Shown here: positions 38,416-48,068 of the stretch, piece by piece
Numbering within the stretch: position 1 is the first letter of the stretch
Layout of the letters: every line of letters starts with the position of its first letter
Assembly (NCBI RefSeq): GCF_023015765.1
Contig: NZ_JALKAL010000001.1
Span: 543,478-607,477 of the forward strand
Direction of reading: 5' to 3'
DNA from: Ornithinimicrobium sp. F0845
GTDB taxonomy: Bacteria > Actinomycetota > Actinomycetes > Actinomycetales > Dermatophilaceae
Length of the DNA stretch: 64,000 nucleotides
Translations under genes and position numbers: made by a program
The notes under the pieces: generated by a model
What the model was told of the DNA's origin: nothing
Database searches by the model: none
Seen by the model: the letters and a program-made list of their open reading frames with translations, nothing else

Positions 38416-40140
38416 GTGACCGAACGACAGAGCCTGCCGGAAGAGCCGCAGCGCAACGAGTGGATCGGCATCCTCGTGCGCACCCTGGTCGCCGTCCTGG
38501 TCCTGGGCGGTGGCTACTACGCGGCCGCGCAGTATCTCGGGGGGCGTATCCCGAACGGCACCCAGGTCGAGGGCATCGACATCGGCGGACTGAGCCCCGA
38601 GGCGGCCCGCGACAACCTGCAGGAGCGGCTCGAGGAGATGGCCACCGACGAGGTGGTCATCGAGGTCGAGGGCGACAGCTTCACGATCGACCCGGCCGAG
38701 GCCGGCCTCACGCTGGACCTGGACGGCACCCTCGAGGGGATCACCGGCGTGAGCTACGACCCCAGCGTGATGTGGGGCCGGATCACCGATGACGGCAACG
38801 ACCTGCCGCTGCTGGTGACGGTGGACCGCGCCGCACTCGAGCGGGCGGTGGACGAGCTGAGCGAGGACGTCAGCATCGAGCCGGTGAACGGGAGCGTCTG
38901 GTTCAGCCTGGGCGAGGTGCGGTCCACCGAGTCCGAGCCGGGCCGCGAGCTCGATGTCCAGGCCACCAGCGACGCGGTCGAGGCGGTGTGGCCGCAGACC
39001 ACGACCGTCACTGGGGTCCTGACCAGGCCCGGGCCCGACCTGACCCAGGCGGAGATCGACCGGTTCGTGGAGCAGGTCGCCGCCCCCGCCGTGGCCGGGC
39101 CGATCGCGGTCGACGTCGACGGGGACGAGTCCAGCATCAGTCCCAACCAACTGGCGCGCCTGCTGACCGTCGTCGAGTCCGAGGACCACGTGCTGAGCCT
39201 GGAGCTCGACACCGATGGCATCCGCGAGATCGTCAGCGGCCAGCTCGACGAGGCCACGGTCTCCCCCCGCGATGCGAGCCTGGTGCTCGACGACGGACGG
39301 GCCGTGATCACCAAGGCCCGTGCCGGTCAGGTCGTCGACGAGGACGAGCTGATCGCCGGCGTCGAGGCGGCACTGTCGAAGAAGGGCGACGAGCGCCGGG
39401 TCGAGGCCAGCACCATCGACGTCGAGCCGACCATCACCGACGCCCACGCCGCCGACTGGGACATCTCCCGGATGGCGACCTTCCGCAGCGCCTTCCCCGG
39501 CGGCGCGGCCAACGCCGCCCGCACCGAGAACATCCGGGTCGGGCTCCGTCACGTCAACGGCACTGTCGTGGCCCCGGGCGAGACGTTCAGCCTGGCCGAC
39601 ACGCTGTCCCCGATCTCCCCGGAGCGGGGGTATGTCGAGGCCGGGGTGATCAACAACGGGCGGCTGGTCCAGGGGATCGGGGGCGGGCTCTCGCAGGTCT
39701 CCACCACGGTGCTGAACACCGCGTGGGACGCCGGCCTGCAGCTCGATGAGTTCCACCCGCACTCCTACTACATCTCGCGGTACCCCGCGGGCAAGGAGGC
39801 CACGATCGCGGTGGGACTGCTCGACAACCGCTGGACCAACGACACCAACACCCCGGTGCTGATCCAGACCTACATCGAGGGCAGCGAGATCGTCATGACC
39901 TTCTGGGGCGACCGCAAGTATCAGGTGGAGACCATCTCCGGCCCCCGGGTCGACGTGGTGACCCCGGAGCGCCAGACCGACGACAGCCTGGAGTGCCTGC
40001 CGCAGAGCCCCCAGGAGGGGTTCCGGATCACCGTCACCCGGGTGCTGAGCTGGTCGACCGGCGAGGTTTCCCGCAACTCCTGGACCACGACCTACGCCCC
40101 GTCCCCGGAGGTCGTGTGCACCAACCCGAATGCCGGCTGA
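38416..40140 (+). CDS. VanW family protein with peptidoglycan-binding domains
   Basis: This 574-residue protein has one N-terminal membrane anchor (VRTLVAVLVLGGGYYAAAQYL) and a large exported part. After it come two YoaR-type putative peptidoglycan-binding domains (first around GTQVEGIDIGGLSPEAARDNL, second with PNQLARLLTVVES). The VanW domain (residues about 350-500) carries NAARTENIRVGLRHVNGTVVAPGETFSL and QGIGGGLSQVSTTVLNTAWDAGL. The role is probably in cell-wall maintenance; VanW itself has no proven reaction. GTG 38416 follows GAGGGAAG. Confidence 0.9.
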   Translation: MTERQSLPEEPQRNEWIGILVRTLVAVLVLGGGYYAAAQYLGGRIPNGTQVEGIDIGGLSPEAARDNLQERLEEMATDEVVIEVEGDSFTIDPAEAGLTLDLDGTLEGITGVSYDPSVMWGRITDDGNDLPLLVTVDRAALERAVDELSEDVSIEPVNGSVWFSLGEVRSTESEPGRELDVQATSDAVEAVWPQTTTVTGVLTRPGPDLTQAEIDRFVEQVAAPAVAGPIAVDVDGDESSISPNQLARLLTVVESEDHVLSLELDTDGIREIVSGQLDEATVSPRDASLVLDDGRAVITKARAGQVVDEDELIAGVEAALSKKGDERRVEASTIDVEPTITDAHAADWDISRMATFRSAFPGGAANAARTENIRVGLRHVNGTVVAPGETFSLADTLSPISPERGYVEAGVINNGRLVQGIGGGLSQVSTTVLNTAWDAGLQLDEFHPHSYYISRYPAGKEATIAVGLLDNRWTNDTNTPVLIQTYIEGSEIVMTFWGDRKYQVETISGPRVDVVTPERQTDDSLECLPQSPQEGFRITVTRVLSWSTGEVSRNSWTTTYAPSPEVVCTNPNAG

Positions 40141-40275
40141 CCGTCGTGATGCCTGCCACACAACCAGGGGCTGGCTACCTGGTCCACGGGACCCGACGGC
40201 ATACTAGGAAGTGGTCTGTCTCGTGCTTCGGCCCGCGTCGGGCCGCCACACCACCATCAAGAGCAGGAGCCGTTC

Positions 40276-40602
40276 ATGACCTACGTGATCGCACAGCCGT
40301 GCGTTGACCTCAAGGACAAGGCATGTATCGAGGAGTGCCCGGTCGACTGCATCTACGAGGGTGAACGTTCGCTCTACATCCACCCCGACGAGTGCGTCGA
40401 CTGCGGTGCTTGCGAGCCGGTGTGCCCGGTCGAGGCCATCTACTACGAGGACGACGTCCCGGAGGAGTGGGCTGACTACTACAAGGCCAACGTCGAGTTC
40501 TTCGACGACCTGGGCAGCCCGGGCGGGGCCGCCAAGCTCGGCCTGATCCCCAAGGACCACCCGATCATCGCCGTGCTGCCCCCGCAGGAGCACGACGAGT
40601 AA
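40276..40602 (+). CDS. fdxA: Seven-iron ferredoxin
   Basis: This 108-residue ferredoxin of the [3Fe-4S][4Fe-4S] type is known from actinobacteria. The N-terminal half has cysteines at [17 protein letters not shown] and the second set is [20 protein letters not shown]; a C-terminal extension follows ([16 protein letters not shown]). It serves as a low-potential electron carrier. ATG 40276 follows GAGCAGGAG. In many relatives dapC follows this gene; here citrate synthase does, after a strong hairpin. Confidence 0.94.
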   Translation: MTYVIAQPCVDLKDKACIEECPVDCIYEGERSLYIHPDECVDCGACEPVCPVEAIYYEDDVPEEWADYYKANVEFFDDLGSPGGAAKLGLIPKDHPIIAVLPPQEHDE

Positions 40603-40656
40603 GAACCCCCCGGATTCGGGCAGGTGCTGCAGTGGCTCTGCTCGGCCAACGACAAG

Positions 40657-40683
40657 CGGCGCGCCCGGCCCTAGGGCGCGCCG
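40657..40683 (+). terminator. Strong GC hairpin between fdxA and gltA
   Basis: CGGCGCGCCC and GGGCGCGCCG form a perfect 10-bp stem around the seven-base loop GGCCCTA. It lies 55 bases after fdxA and 20 bases before the gltA start. No T run follows, so it is either a U-less actinobacterial terminator or a transcript-stabilising or attenuating structure. Confidence 0.65.
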
Positions 40684-40702
40684 ACCCCGAGCAGGAGGAC
40701 CC

Positions 40703-41989
<1,287 letters not shown>

Positions 41990-42020
41990 GCGCAGTCCCT
42001 GCCGCTGAGTCCCTGCCGCA

Positions 42021-42052
42021 GGCCCCCGTTCCGGCTCGCCGGGGCGGGGGTC
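42021..42052 (+). terminator. Hairpin downstream of gltA
   Basis: GGCCCCCGTTCCGG pairs with CCGGGGCGGGGGTC over 14 positions, three of them G-U, around a CTCG loop. It starts about 31 bases after the gltA stop and lacks a T tract. It is a likely terminator between gltA and the convergent gene at 42121. Confidence 0.7.
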
Positions 42053-42120
42053 TGTGCGTGCGGCGGCGCACTGCGTGGTCGGCCTGTGGGAGCGCATCAC
42101 CGCGCCCGGTCGGTCTCGTC

Positions 42121-42993
42121 TCAGCCGGAGGCGACGGTGACGGTCACCGTGGTGCCGTCGGCGGGGGCGCCGGTGGTCTGCCAGGTCAGCGGGTCGTCGT
42201 GGCGGTTCCACACGCGGTCCGCCACCTCGACCCGGACGATGTGCTCGGCCTCCGCGTGCGCGACCGCCCAGCTGGCGATGGCCCAGGCGGTGGCGGCGTC
42301 GGAGGCCTGGAACGTCACGGTGTCGCCGTCCACCTGGCCGTCGCCGGAGAAGGTCCGCCGCGCCTTGTCCAGCACGTCCTGCGCCGAGCCCGCGGACTCG
42401 GCGGCGTCCAGGCGGCACGCGACGCCGGCGGGGCTCTGCCCGACGAGGGCCGAGGCCATCACCCGGGCCTCGCCCTCGTGATCTGCGTAGGCGTCGGGGA
42501 AGGCGCTGCGCTGCACCTCCTGGGCGATCGTGGTGACCTCCCAGTCCTCCCAGCCCGGGATCGCGACCAGGGCGTCGAAGAAGGCGTTCGAGGCGAAGAC
42601 CGGATCGTTGACCTCCTCCGGGCTGCCCCAGCCCTGGCTGGGGCGTTGCTGGAAGAGCCCGAGGGAGTCGCGGTCGCCGTAGGTCAGGTTGCGCAGCTTG
42701 GACTCCTGGATCGCCGTGGCCAGTGCGATCGTGGAGGCCTTGGGCGGCAGGTCGCGCCCGACCGCGACCATGCTGATCGTCGCGGCGTTGGCCGCCTGCT
42801 CCGGTGTCAGCCGCTCGGACGCGCTGCCGGCGGTGAACTCGCAGGTCGGGGTCCGGAACTCCTCCACGACCCACCGAGCCCCGACCACGCCGACGAGCAC
42901 GGCCACCGACGTGGCCGCCGCCAGGGTCATCCAGCCGCGCCGCCGTGGCTGACGCGCCTCGGCGGCCGGGTCATCCTGGCCGGCCGGGGTCAT
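42121..42993 (-). CDS. Membrane-anchored protein with lysozyme-like segment
   Basis: This 290-residue protein has a proline/arginine-rich cytoplasmic start, one transmembrane helix (LAAATSVAVLVGVVGARWVV) and an exported part. The first exported segment contains STIALATAIQESKLRNLTYGDRDSLGLFQQRPSQGWG. Its catalytic-like glutamate, with SLGLFQQRPS, recalls the transglycosylase or lysozyme fold. The C-terminal part (about 190-290) is a separate beta-rich region. It may cleave or sense peptidoglycan, but the family is not certain. It is convergent with gltA and divergent from dapE. Confidence 0.72.
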   Translation of the reverse strand: MTPAGQDDPAAEARQPRRRGWMTLAAATSVAVLVGVVGARWVVEEFRTPTCEFTAGSASERLTPEQAANAATISMVAVGRDLPPKASTIALATAIQESKLRNLTYGDRDSLGLFQQRPSQGWGSPEEVNDPVFASNAFFDALVAIPGWEDWEVTTIAQEVQRSAFPDAYADHEGEARVMASALVGQSPAGVACRLDAAESAGSAQDVLDKARRTFSGDGQVDGDTVTFQASDAATAWAIASWAVAHAEAEHIVRVEVADRVWNRHDDPLTWQTTGAPADGTTVTVTVASG

Positions 42994-43097
42994 GGTGGGG
43001 AGTCTACCTACGGCCGACCCCCAGAACCGTGTCGCGACGGCCGTGGTGCGACCGGCGACGCCGCTCCTGCCGACCCCGCCCGGATAGGGTCAGAAGT

Positions 43098-44174
43098 ATG
43101 TCGTCGGTGCCCCGGTTGGACCTGGGTCAGGATGTGGTTGCCCTGACCGAGAGCCTGTGCAACATCCCCTCCGTCAGCCTGGCGGAGGGGCCGCTCGCGG
43201 ACGCCCTCGAGGCCGCGCTGCGCGCCCTGCCACACCTGAGCGTGACGCGCGACGGCGACGCCGTCGTGGCGCGCACCGAGCTGGGGCGAGCCGAGCGGGT
43301 GGTGCTCGCCGGGCACCTCGACACGGTGCCGCTCACCGACCCTCCCAACCTCCCGGTGCGGCGCGAGGGCGGCTACCTGGTGGGCCGCGGCACGACCGAC
43401 ATGAAGGGCGGCGTGGCCGTGCAGCTGTGCCTCGCGGCCACGCTGCCGCAGCCGAACCGGGACATCACGTTCGTCTTCTACGACGCCGAGGAGATCAGCG
43501 ACGAGCACAACGGACTGGCGCGGCTGGCCCGACAGCACCCCGAGCTGCTCGCCGCGGACTTCGCGGTGCTGCTGGAGCCGACCGACGATGCCGTGGAGGG
43601 CGGCTGCAACGGCAACGTCACGGCGCTCGTGCACACCCGTGGGAGGGCCGCGCACTCGGCACGACCCTGGATGGGCCACAACGCGATCCATGACCTCGCC
43701 GATGTCCTGGCGCGCATCGAGCGCGGTCAGCTGCCCGACGCGGAGGTGGACGGGCTGGTCTACCGGCAGTCGCTGAACGCGGTCGGGATCAGTGGGGGCA
43801 TCGCGCACAACGTGATCCCCGACCACGCCGTCGTCACCGTCAACCTGCGGTTCGCGCCGCGGTGGGACGCCGACCGGGCGGTGTCCTACCTGGTCGACGA
43901 CGTGTTCGCCGGGCTGGAGGTGGAGATCATCGACCGCTCCGCCGGGGCCCGTCCGGGTCTGCAGCGACCGGCCGCCGCGGACTTCGTCCGTGCGCTGGGA
44001 CTCCCGGTCCGGGCCAAGCAGGGGTGGACGGACGTCGCGCGCTTCTCGGCGCTGGGGGTCCCAGCGGTCAACTTCGGCCCAGGGGAGAGCCAGTTCGCCC
44101 ACGCGGACGACGAACGCTGCCAGATCGCACAGATCGTCGCGGCGCAGGAGGCCCTGACCGGGTGGCTCGCATGA
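43098..44174 (+). CDS. dapE: Succinyl-diaminopimelate desuccinylase
   Basis: This 358-residue M20-family metalloenzyme frees LL-diaminopimelate in lysine and peptidoglycan synthesis. Metal ligands are recognisable in AGHLDTVP, GRGTTDMKGGVA and FYDAEEISDEHNGL. A dimerisation insert is present (HTRGRAAHSARPWMGHNAIHD), and the last ligand histidine is in SQFAHADDE. TAGGGT lies seven bases before ATG 43098, with no ribosome site, so the mRNA is probably leaderless. The LOG-family gene follows after 52 bases. Confidence 0.93.
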   Translation: MSSVPRLDLGQDVVALTESLCNIPSVSLAEGPLADALEAALRALPHLSVTRDGDAVVARTELGRAERVVLAGHLDTVPLTDPPNLPVRREGGYLVGRGTTDMKGGVAVQLCLAATLPQPNRDITFVFYDAEEISDEHNGLARLARQHPELLAADFAVLLEPTDDAVEGGCNGNVTALVHTRGRAAHSARPWMGHNAIHDLADVLARIERGQLPDAEVDGLVYRQSLNAVGISGGIAHNVIPDHAVVTVNLRFAPRWDADRAVSYLVDDVFAGLEVEIIDRSAGARPGLQRPAAADFVRALGLPVRAKQGWTDVARFSALGVPAVNFGPGESQFAHADDERCQIAQIVAAQEALTGWLA

Positions 44175-44226
44175 GCGGGTCGCGGCGGGTTCGCCCCGCG
44201 AGCGCCCCACGGTTTAGGTTCGGGGG

Positions 44227-44955
44227 GTGAGCCAGCCGATGGAATACCGCAAGGGCCCCGTGACCCTGCGGGGACGCAAGGTGCCGACCAGCACGACGGA
44301 CCAGCGACTGCTGGACTCCAGCGGGCCGGCCGACTGGGTGCACACCGACCCGTGGCGGGTGCTGCGCATCCAGTCGGAGTTCGTCGAGGGCTTCGGGACG
44401 CTCTCAGAGCTGGGTCCGGCGGTCAGCGTGTTCGGGTCCGCCCGGCTGCTGCCCGGGCACCCGGTCTACGAACTGTCCGTGGCGGTCGGCGCGGCCCTGG
44501 TGGAGGCCGGGTACGCCGTGATCACCGGCGGCGGGCCCGGCACCATGGAGGGTGCGAACCTCGGGGCCGTGCGGGAGGGCGGCACGTCCGTGGGTCTGGG
44601 GATCGAGCTCCCCTTCGAGACCGGGCTGAACGCCCACGTCAACCTGGGCATCAACTTCCGCTACTTCTTCGCCCGCAAGACGATGTTCGTCAAGTACGCC
44701 CAGGGGTTCATCGTGCTTCCGGGCGGTTACGGCACCCTGGACGAGCTCTTCGAGGCGGTGACCCTCGTGCAGACCGGCAAGGTCACCAACTTCCCGATCG
44801 TGCTGATGGGCACCGACTTCTGGACGCCGTTGCTGCAGTGGCTGCGCTCCACCCTCGTGGCCGAGGGGACCATCGCCGAGGCGGACCTCGACCTGCTGCA
44901 CCTGACCGACGACCCCGCGGAGGCGGTGCGGATCGTCCGCGAGGCGCGCACGTGA
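44227..44955 (+). CDS. LOG family protein (TIGR00730, putative lysine decarboxylase fold)
   Basis: This 242-residue Rossmann-like protein has the motifs VSVFGSARLLPGHP, VITGGGPGTMEGANLGA and PGGYGTLDELFE, the last with the GGxGTxxE signature of cytokinin-nucleoside-5'-monophosphate phosphoribohydrolases. TAGGTT stands six bases before the GTG, a likely leaderless start. The stop overlaps the next start by 4 bases. The dapE, LOG, DivIVA order recurs in actinobacteria, but the cellular role is unproven. Confidence 0.88.
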   Translation: MSQPMEYRKGPVTLRGRKVPTSTTDQRLLDSSGPADWVHTDPWRVLRIQSEFVEGFGTLSELGPAVSVFGSARLLPGHPVYELSVAVGAALVEAGYAVITGGGPGTMEGANLGAVREGGTSVGLGIELPFETGLNAHVNLGINFRYFFARKTMFVKYAQGFIVLPGGYGTLDELFEAVTLVQTGKVTNFPIVLMGTDFWTPLLQWLRSTLVAEGTIAEADLDLLHLTDDPAEAVRIVREART

Positions 44956-45344
44956 TCCTCATCCTGGTCATCGCAGGCGTCCTGGCGCTCGGCCTGGCGG
45001 CGGCCGCCATCGTGCTGCGCAGCGGCGTGCCCGGTGTTGCCGACCCCGTGACGACGGAGGCCTTCGAGCCACTCCCGCGGGGCATCGTGCGCCCGGCGCA
45101 GGTGACCGAGCTGCGCTTCGACCAGGCCATCAGGGGCTACCGGATGGCCCAGGTCGATGAGGTGCTGGACCAGCTCACCGAGGAGCTGCGCGACCGCGAC
45201 GCCGAGGTGGCCCGGCTGCGGGCCGAGCTCGCCGCGACGCCGGTGGACTTCACCGGCCGCGAGGGACAGAGCGACGACCCGCACGACGTGCACGAGGCGG
45301 GGGAGGCCCCCCAGGCAGGGGAGAGCGATCGTGGGGACCTTTGA
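44952..45344 (+). CDS. DivIVA-domain membrane protein
   Basis: The 130-residue protein has an N-terminal transmembrane helix (ILVIAGVLALGLAAAAIVL) and then the short DivIVA-like domain (VTELRFDQAIRGYRMAQVDEVLDQLTEEL). A coiled-coil stretch and an acidic tail follow. The RGYR..QVD motif is the mark of the family. Small forms like this accompany polar growth or septation proteins, but no role is proven. The GTG overlaps the previous stop (GTGA), and its own end overlaps the next gene by 14 bases. Confidence 0.87.
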   Translation: MILILVIAGVLALGLAAAAIVLRSGVPGVADPVTTEAFEPLPRGIVRPAQVTELRFDQAIRGYRMAQVDEVLDQLTEELRDRDAEVARLRAELAATPVDFTGREGQSDDPHDVHEAGEAPQAGESDRGDL

Positions 45345-45765
45345 GATCGTGCGCACCTGGGATGCCGACCCGGACCGCACCTTTGACGTCCTGGGTGACC
45401 TCCCGGCATACGGGCAGTTCCAACCGCTGACCCGGATCCGGGCGACCCCGGGACCGATCGCCCCGGGCTGGTCGTTCGTGGCCTACACCGGGCTCGGGCC
45501 GGCCTCGGTCGTCGACCGCATGGTGGTGACCGCGTGGGCGCCCGGGGAGCACTTCGAGATCGTCAAGATCGGTCCGGTGCTGGACGGCTGGGCAAGGGTG
45601 CACCTGACGCCCGAGGGCGAGGGCACGCGGATCGTCTGGCGCGAGGAGATCGTCCCCCGGCCGGGGTGGCTCGGGCGCCGGGTCGGGCCGGTCAGTGACC
45701 CGCTGATGCGGTGGTTCACCGGGCGGTCGCTGGACCGGATGGGCGAACGGGTCAGCGCCCGGTGA
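45331..45765 (+). CDS. SRPBCC family protein
   Basis: The 144-residue protein has the START/Bet v1-like fold: an N-terminal strand (FEIVRTWDADPDRTFDVLGDLPAYGQF), a central sheet (GPIAPGWSFVAYT) and a long C-terminal helix (RWFTGRSLDRMGERV). It probably binds a hydrophobic ligand in the cavity. GTG 45331 follows CAGGGGAGAG and begins before the DivIVA-domain gene ends. The stop overlaps the next gene by 4 bases, so five genes from 43098 to 46961 form a tightly packed unit. Confidence 0.83.
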   Translation: MGTFEIVRTWDADPDRTFDVLGDLPAYGQFQPLTRIRATPGPIAPGWSFVAYTGLGPASVVDRMVVTAWAPGEHFEIVKIGPVLDGWARVHLTPEGEGTRIVWREEIVPRPGWLGRRVGPVSDPLMRWFTGRSLDRMGERVSAR

Positions 45766-46961
45766 CCCGCTCGACCGGCCGGTTTCTGCTGATCCTGCTG
45801 GGGCTGTACACGCTGTTCCGCCTGTTCACCACCGGCGTGCTGCTGTGGATCGTGGCCCAGCACCAGGACCCGGTGATCTTCAGCGGCGAGGTGCCGCGCT
45901 ACTTCGACCTGGCCACGCTCTGGGACGGTGCGTGGTACGAGCGGATCGCGACCACCGGCTACCCCTCCGAGCTGCCGGTCGACGACCAGGGTCAGGTCCG
46001 GCAGAACGAGTGGGCGTTCTATCCGATCTTTCCGTTCCTGGCCAGGGGCCTGATGGCCGTGACCGGCCTGCCGTTCGCCGTGGCGGCACCGGTCGTCGCC
46101 ACGGCCCTGGGGTATGCCGCAGCCGTGGTGATGGGCCTGATGCTCCGCGAGCGCGTGGGGTCGGCCGCAGCCCTGGCCGGGGTGGCGCTGTTCGCCGCCT
46201 TCCCAGCCTCCCCGACGCTCCAGGTCGCCTACACGGAGTCCCTGGCCGCACTGTTGCTGTGCGTGGTGCTGTGGCTGCTCATGCGGCAGAAGTGGTTGGC
46301 CGCTGGTGCGGTGGCCCTGCTGACCGGCCTGGCGCGACCGATCGCGCTCCCACTGGGGCTGGTGGCGCTCGTCGCCGTCATCCTGCGCTGGCGTCGCCGG
46401 GAGGCCGAGCCGATCAGCGGCGGGGAGTATGCCGGGATGGCGGCGGCCCTCGCGGGGTGCGGGATCTCCGGTCTGATCTGGCCGGCGATCGTCTGGGCGC
46501 AGACGGGTGTGCCGAACGGGTACACCGTCACGATGTCGGCCTGGCGCGGTGGCGAGCAGGTGACCCCGTTCACGCCGACCCTGGAGATGGTGCAGTGGCT
46601 CTTCGGTGACCTGCGCGGCCTGCTCCTGCTGGCCGGCTTCTTCGTGCTGCTGGCCGTGATGATGCTGGGGCCGTGGGCGCGCGGGCTCGGCCCGGTGCTG
46701 CAGACCTGGACCCTGGGGTACCCCTTCTATCTCGCGGCGGCCCTAGACCCGTGGACGAGCATCTACCGCTACCTCATCCTGCTCTTCCCCGCGTTCGTCG
46801 TGATGGTCGGCGGCGGCTGGCCACCCGACGACCCGCGGTCCCGACCGACCTGGCTGCTGGTGCTGCGGACCGTCGTGATCGCCCTGCTGTTCCTGGGCTG
46901 GCAGGTGTGGTGGTCCTGGGAGCTGTTCCGCTTCGAACCACCCCGCGACAACCCGCCCTAA
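45762..46961 (+). CDS. Polytopic mannosyltransferase-like membrane protein (PIG-V type)
   Basis: This 399-residue protein has about ten hydrophobic helices. An extracytoplasmic loop after the first helix carries DLATLWDGAWYERIATTGYP, the WDGxWY motif of PIG-V-like polyprenyl-phosphate-dependent mannosyltransferases. FYPIFPFLAR and the later YTESLAALL and RPIALPLGL segments agree. The likely role is sugar transfer onto a cell-envelope acceptor. The GTG overlaps the SRPBCC stop, and repeat cluster E1 begins directly after its TAA. Confidence 0.82.
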   Translation: MTRSTGRFLLILLGLYTLFRLFTTGVLLWIVAQHQDPVIFSGEVPRYFDLATLWDGAWYERIATTGYPSELPVDDQGQVRQNEWAFYPIFPFLARGLMAVTGLPFAVAAPVVATALGYAAAVVMGLMLRERVGSAAALAGVALFAAFPASPTLQVAYTESLAALLLCVVLWLLMRQKWLAAGAVALLTGLARPIALPLGLVALVAVILRWRRREAEPISGGEYAGMAAALAGCGISGLIWPAIVWAQTGVPNGYTVTMSAWRGGEQVTPFTPTLEMVQWLFGDLRGLLLLAGFFVLLAVMMLGPWARGLGPVLQTWTLGYPFYLAAALDPWTSIYRYLILLFPAFVVMVGGGWPPDDPRSRPTWLLVLRTVVIALLFLGWQVWWSWELFRFEPPRDNPP

Positions 46962-47035
46962 ACCCAAAAAATATAGTGGATTTGTACGCCCTCCACGCAT
47001 TTTTGGGGAGGTTTTGCACGGTCTCCGACCTGCAC
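46962..47035 (+). repeat. Repeat cluster E1 (about two units), after the mannosyltransferase gene
   Basis: Directly after TAA the coding strand reads CCCAAAAAATATAGTGGATT-TGTACGCCCTCCACGCA, then TTTTTGGGGAGGTTTTGCAC. A degraded third unit continues to about 47047. The T-rich strand is the coding strand. The GGGGAGG variant of the core replaces GTAGTGG in one unit. Confidence 0.8.
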
Positions 47036-47165
47036 GCTGTTTTGGGGACGAACCAGGACGTCGTGGGGCCAGTGTCGGACCCGGTGCTCCTGTGGTACCC
47101 CCTGCGACTGGGGGCCACCCGCGGCCGTAGGCACTCGTCATACTGAGGACGAAACCACAGCCGGG
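47036..47165. other. Spacer between repeat clusters E1 and E2
   Basis: About 130 bases between two convergent genes, each followed by its own repeat cluster. I see no gene, tRNA or convincing terminator here. Confidence 0.4.
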
Positions 47166-47264
47166 CTTGTACAAAGCCACTACAAGAATGGCGTGGGAGC
47201 GTACAAAACCTCCCCAAAAAGGCGTGTGGGCCCTGCAAAACCACTACAAAAATGTGTGGGGACG
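47166..47264 (-). repeat. Repeat cluster E2 (about three units), after the enoyl-CoA hydratase gene
   Basis: Plus-strand units are TACAAAGCCACTACAAGAAT, TACAAAACCTCCCCAAAAAG and TGCAAAACCACTACAAAAAT, each followed by a GCGTG- or GTGTG-type linker. The array ends 3 bases before the stop of the leftward enoyl-CoA hydratase gene, so on that gene's coding strand it is T-rich and immediately downstream. It mirrors cluster E1 on the other side. Confidence 0.88.
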
Positions 47265-48068
47265 TTACTGGCCGGCGAAGGTGGGCTTCTCCTTGGCGAG
47301 GAAGGCGGCGACCGCGGTCGCGTGGTCGGCCGTGGCGCCGGTGCTGTTCATCAGCTCGGCCTCGTGGGCCAGCGACTCGCTCAGGGAGTGGCCGGCGGAG
47401 TAGGCCACCGCGCGGCGCACCGCGCCGTAGGCCTTGGTCGGGCCGGCCGCCAGGGCCTGCGCGACCTTACGGACGTGTGCCTCGAACTCCTCGTCGGCGA
47501 CGACCTCGCTGGCCAGGCCGAGCTCGAGCGACTCCGCCGAGCTCAGGGTGCGGGGGCGCAGGAGCAGCTCCTTGGCGCGGGCAGTGCCCACCAGCCGCGG
47601 CAGGTGGTAGGACGCACCGGAGTCGCAGGACAGCGCGATGCCGGTGAAGGCCATGTTGAAGCCCGCCGAGGCGGCCAGGATGCGCAGGTCGGCCGCGAAG
47701 GCGAACGACGCGCCGGCGCCGGCGGCGACACCGTTGACGGCCGCGACGACAGGCTTGTCCATCGTCGCCAGCAGCTCGACGATCGGGTTGTAGTGCTCCA
47801 CCACCGTGCTGGCGAGCGAGGCGCCCTCCTCCTGCATGAGCCGGATGTGCTCCTTGAGGTCCTGGCCCACGCAGAAGGCGCGCCCGGTCCCGGTCAGGAC
47901 GACGCAGCGCACGGACTCGTCGTCGGCGACCTCACGCAGCGTCGCCAGCAAGGCCTCCTTGGTCGCGATGTCCAGGGCGTTCATCGCCTCCGGACGGCTG
48001 AGTCGCACGACGGCCACCCCGCCGTCCCGCTCGAGGGTGACAGGGCTCGTGGTCGTGGGGTCGGTCAT
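47265..48068 (-). CDS. Enoyl-CoA hydratase/isomerase family protein
   Basis: This 267-residue crotonase-fold enzyme has the oxyanion-hole segments RAFCVGQDLKEH and AAVNGVAAGAGASFAFAADLRI, then FNMAFTGIALSCDSGASYHLPRLVG. The lack of a clear first catalytic glutamate in the usual place and the wording of the DSGASY loop resemble PaaG-type phenylacetate isomerases. The gene is coupled by a 4-base overlap to a PaaX-type regulator, supporting a role in aromatic or phenylacetyl-CoA metabolism. No other paa genes are in the window. Confidence 0.88.
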   Translation of the reverse strand: MTDPTTTSPVTLERDGGVAVVRLSRPEAMNALDIATKEALLATLREVADDESVRCVVLTGTGRAFCVGQDLKEHIRLMQEEGASLASTVVEHYNPIVELLATMDKPVVAAVNGVAAGAGASFAFAADLRILAASAGFNMAFTGIALSCDSGASYHLPRLVGTARAKELLLRPRTLSSAESLELGLASEVVADEEFEAHVRKVAQALAAGPTKAYGAVRRAVAYSAGHSLSESLAHEAELMNSTGATADHATAVAAFLAKEKPTFAGQ

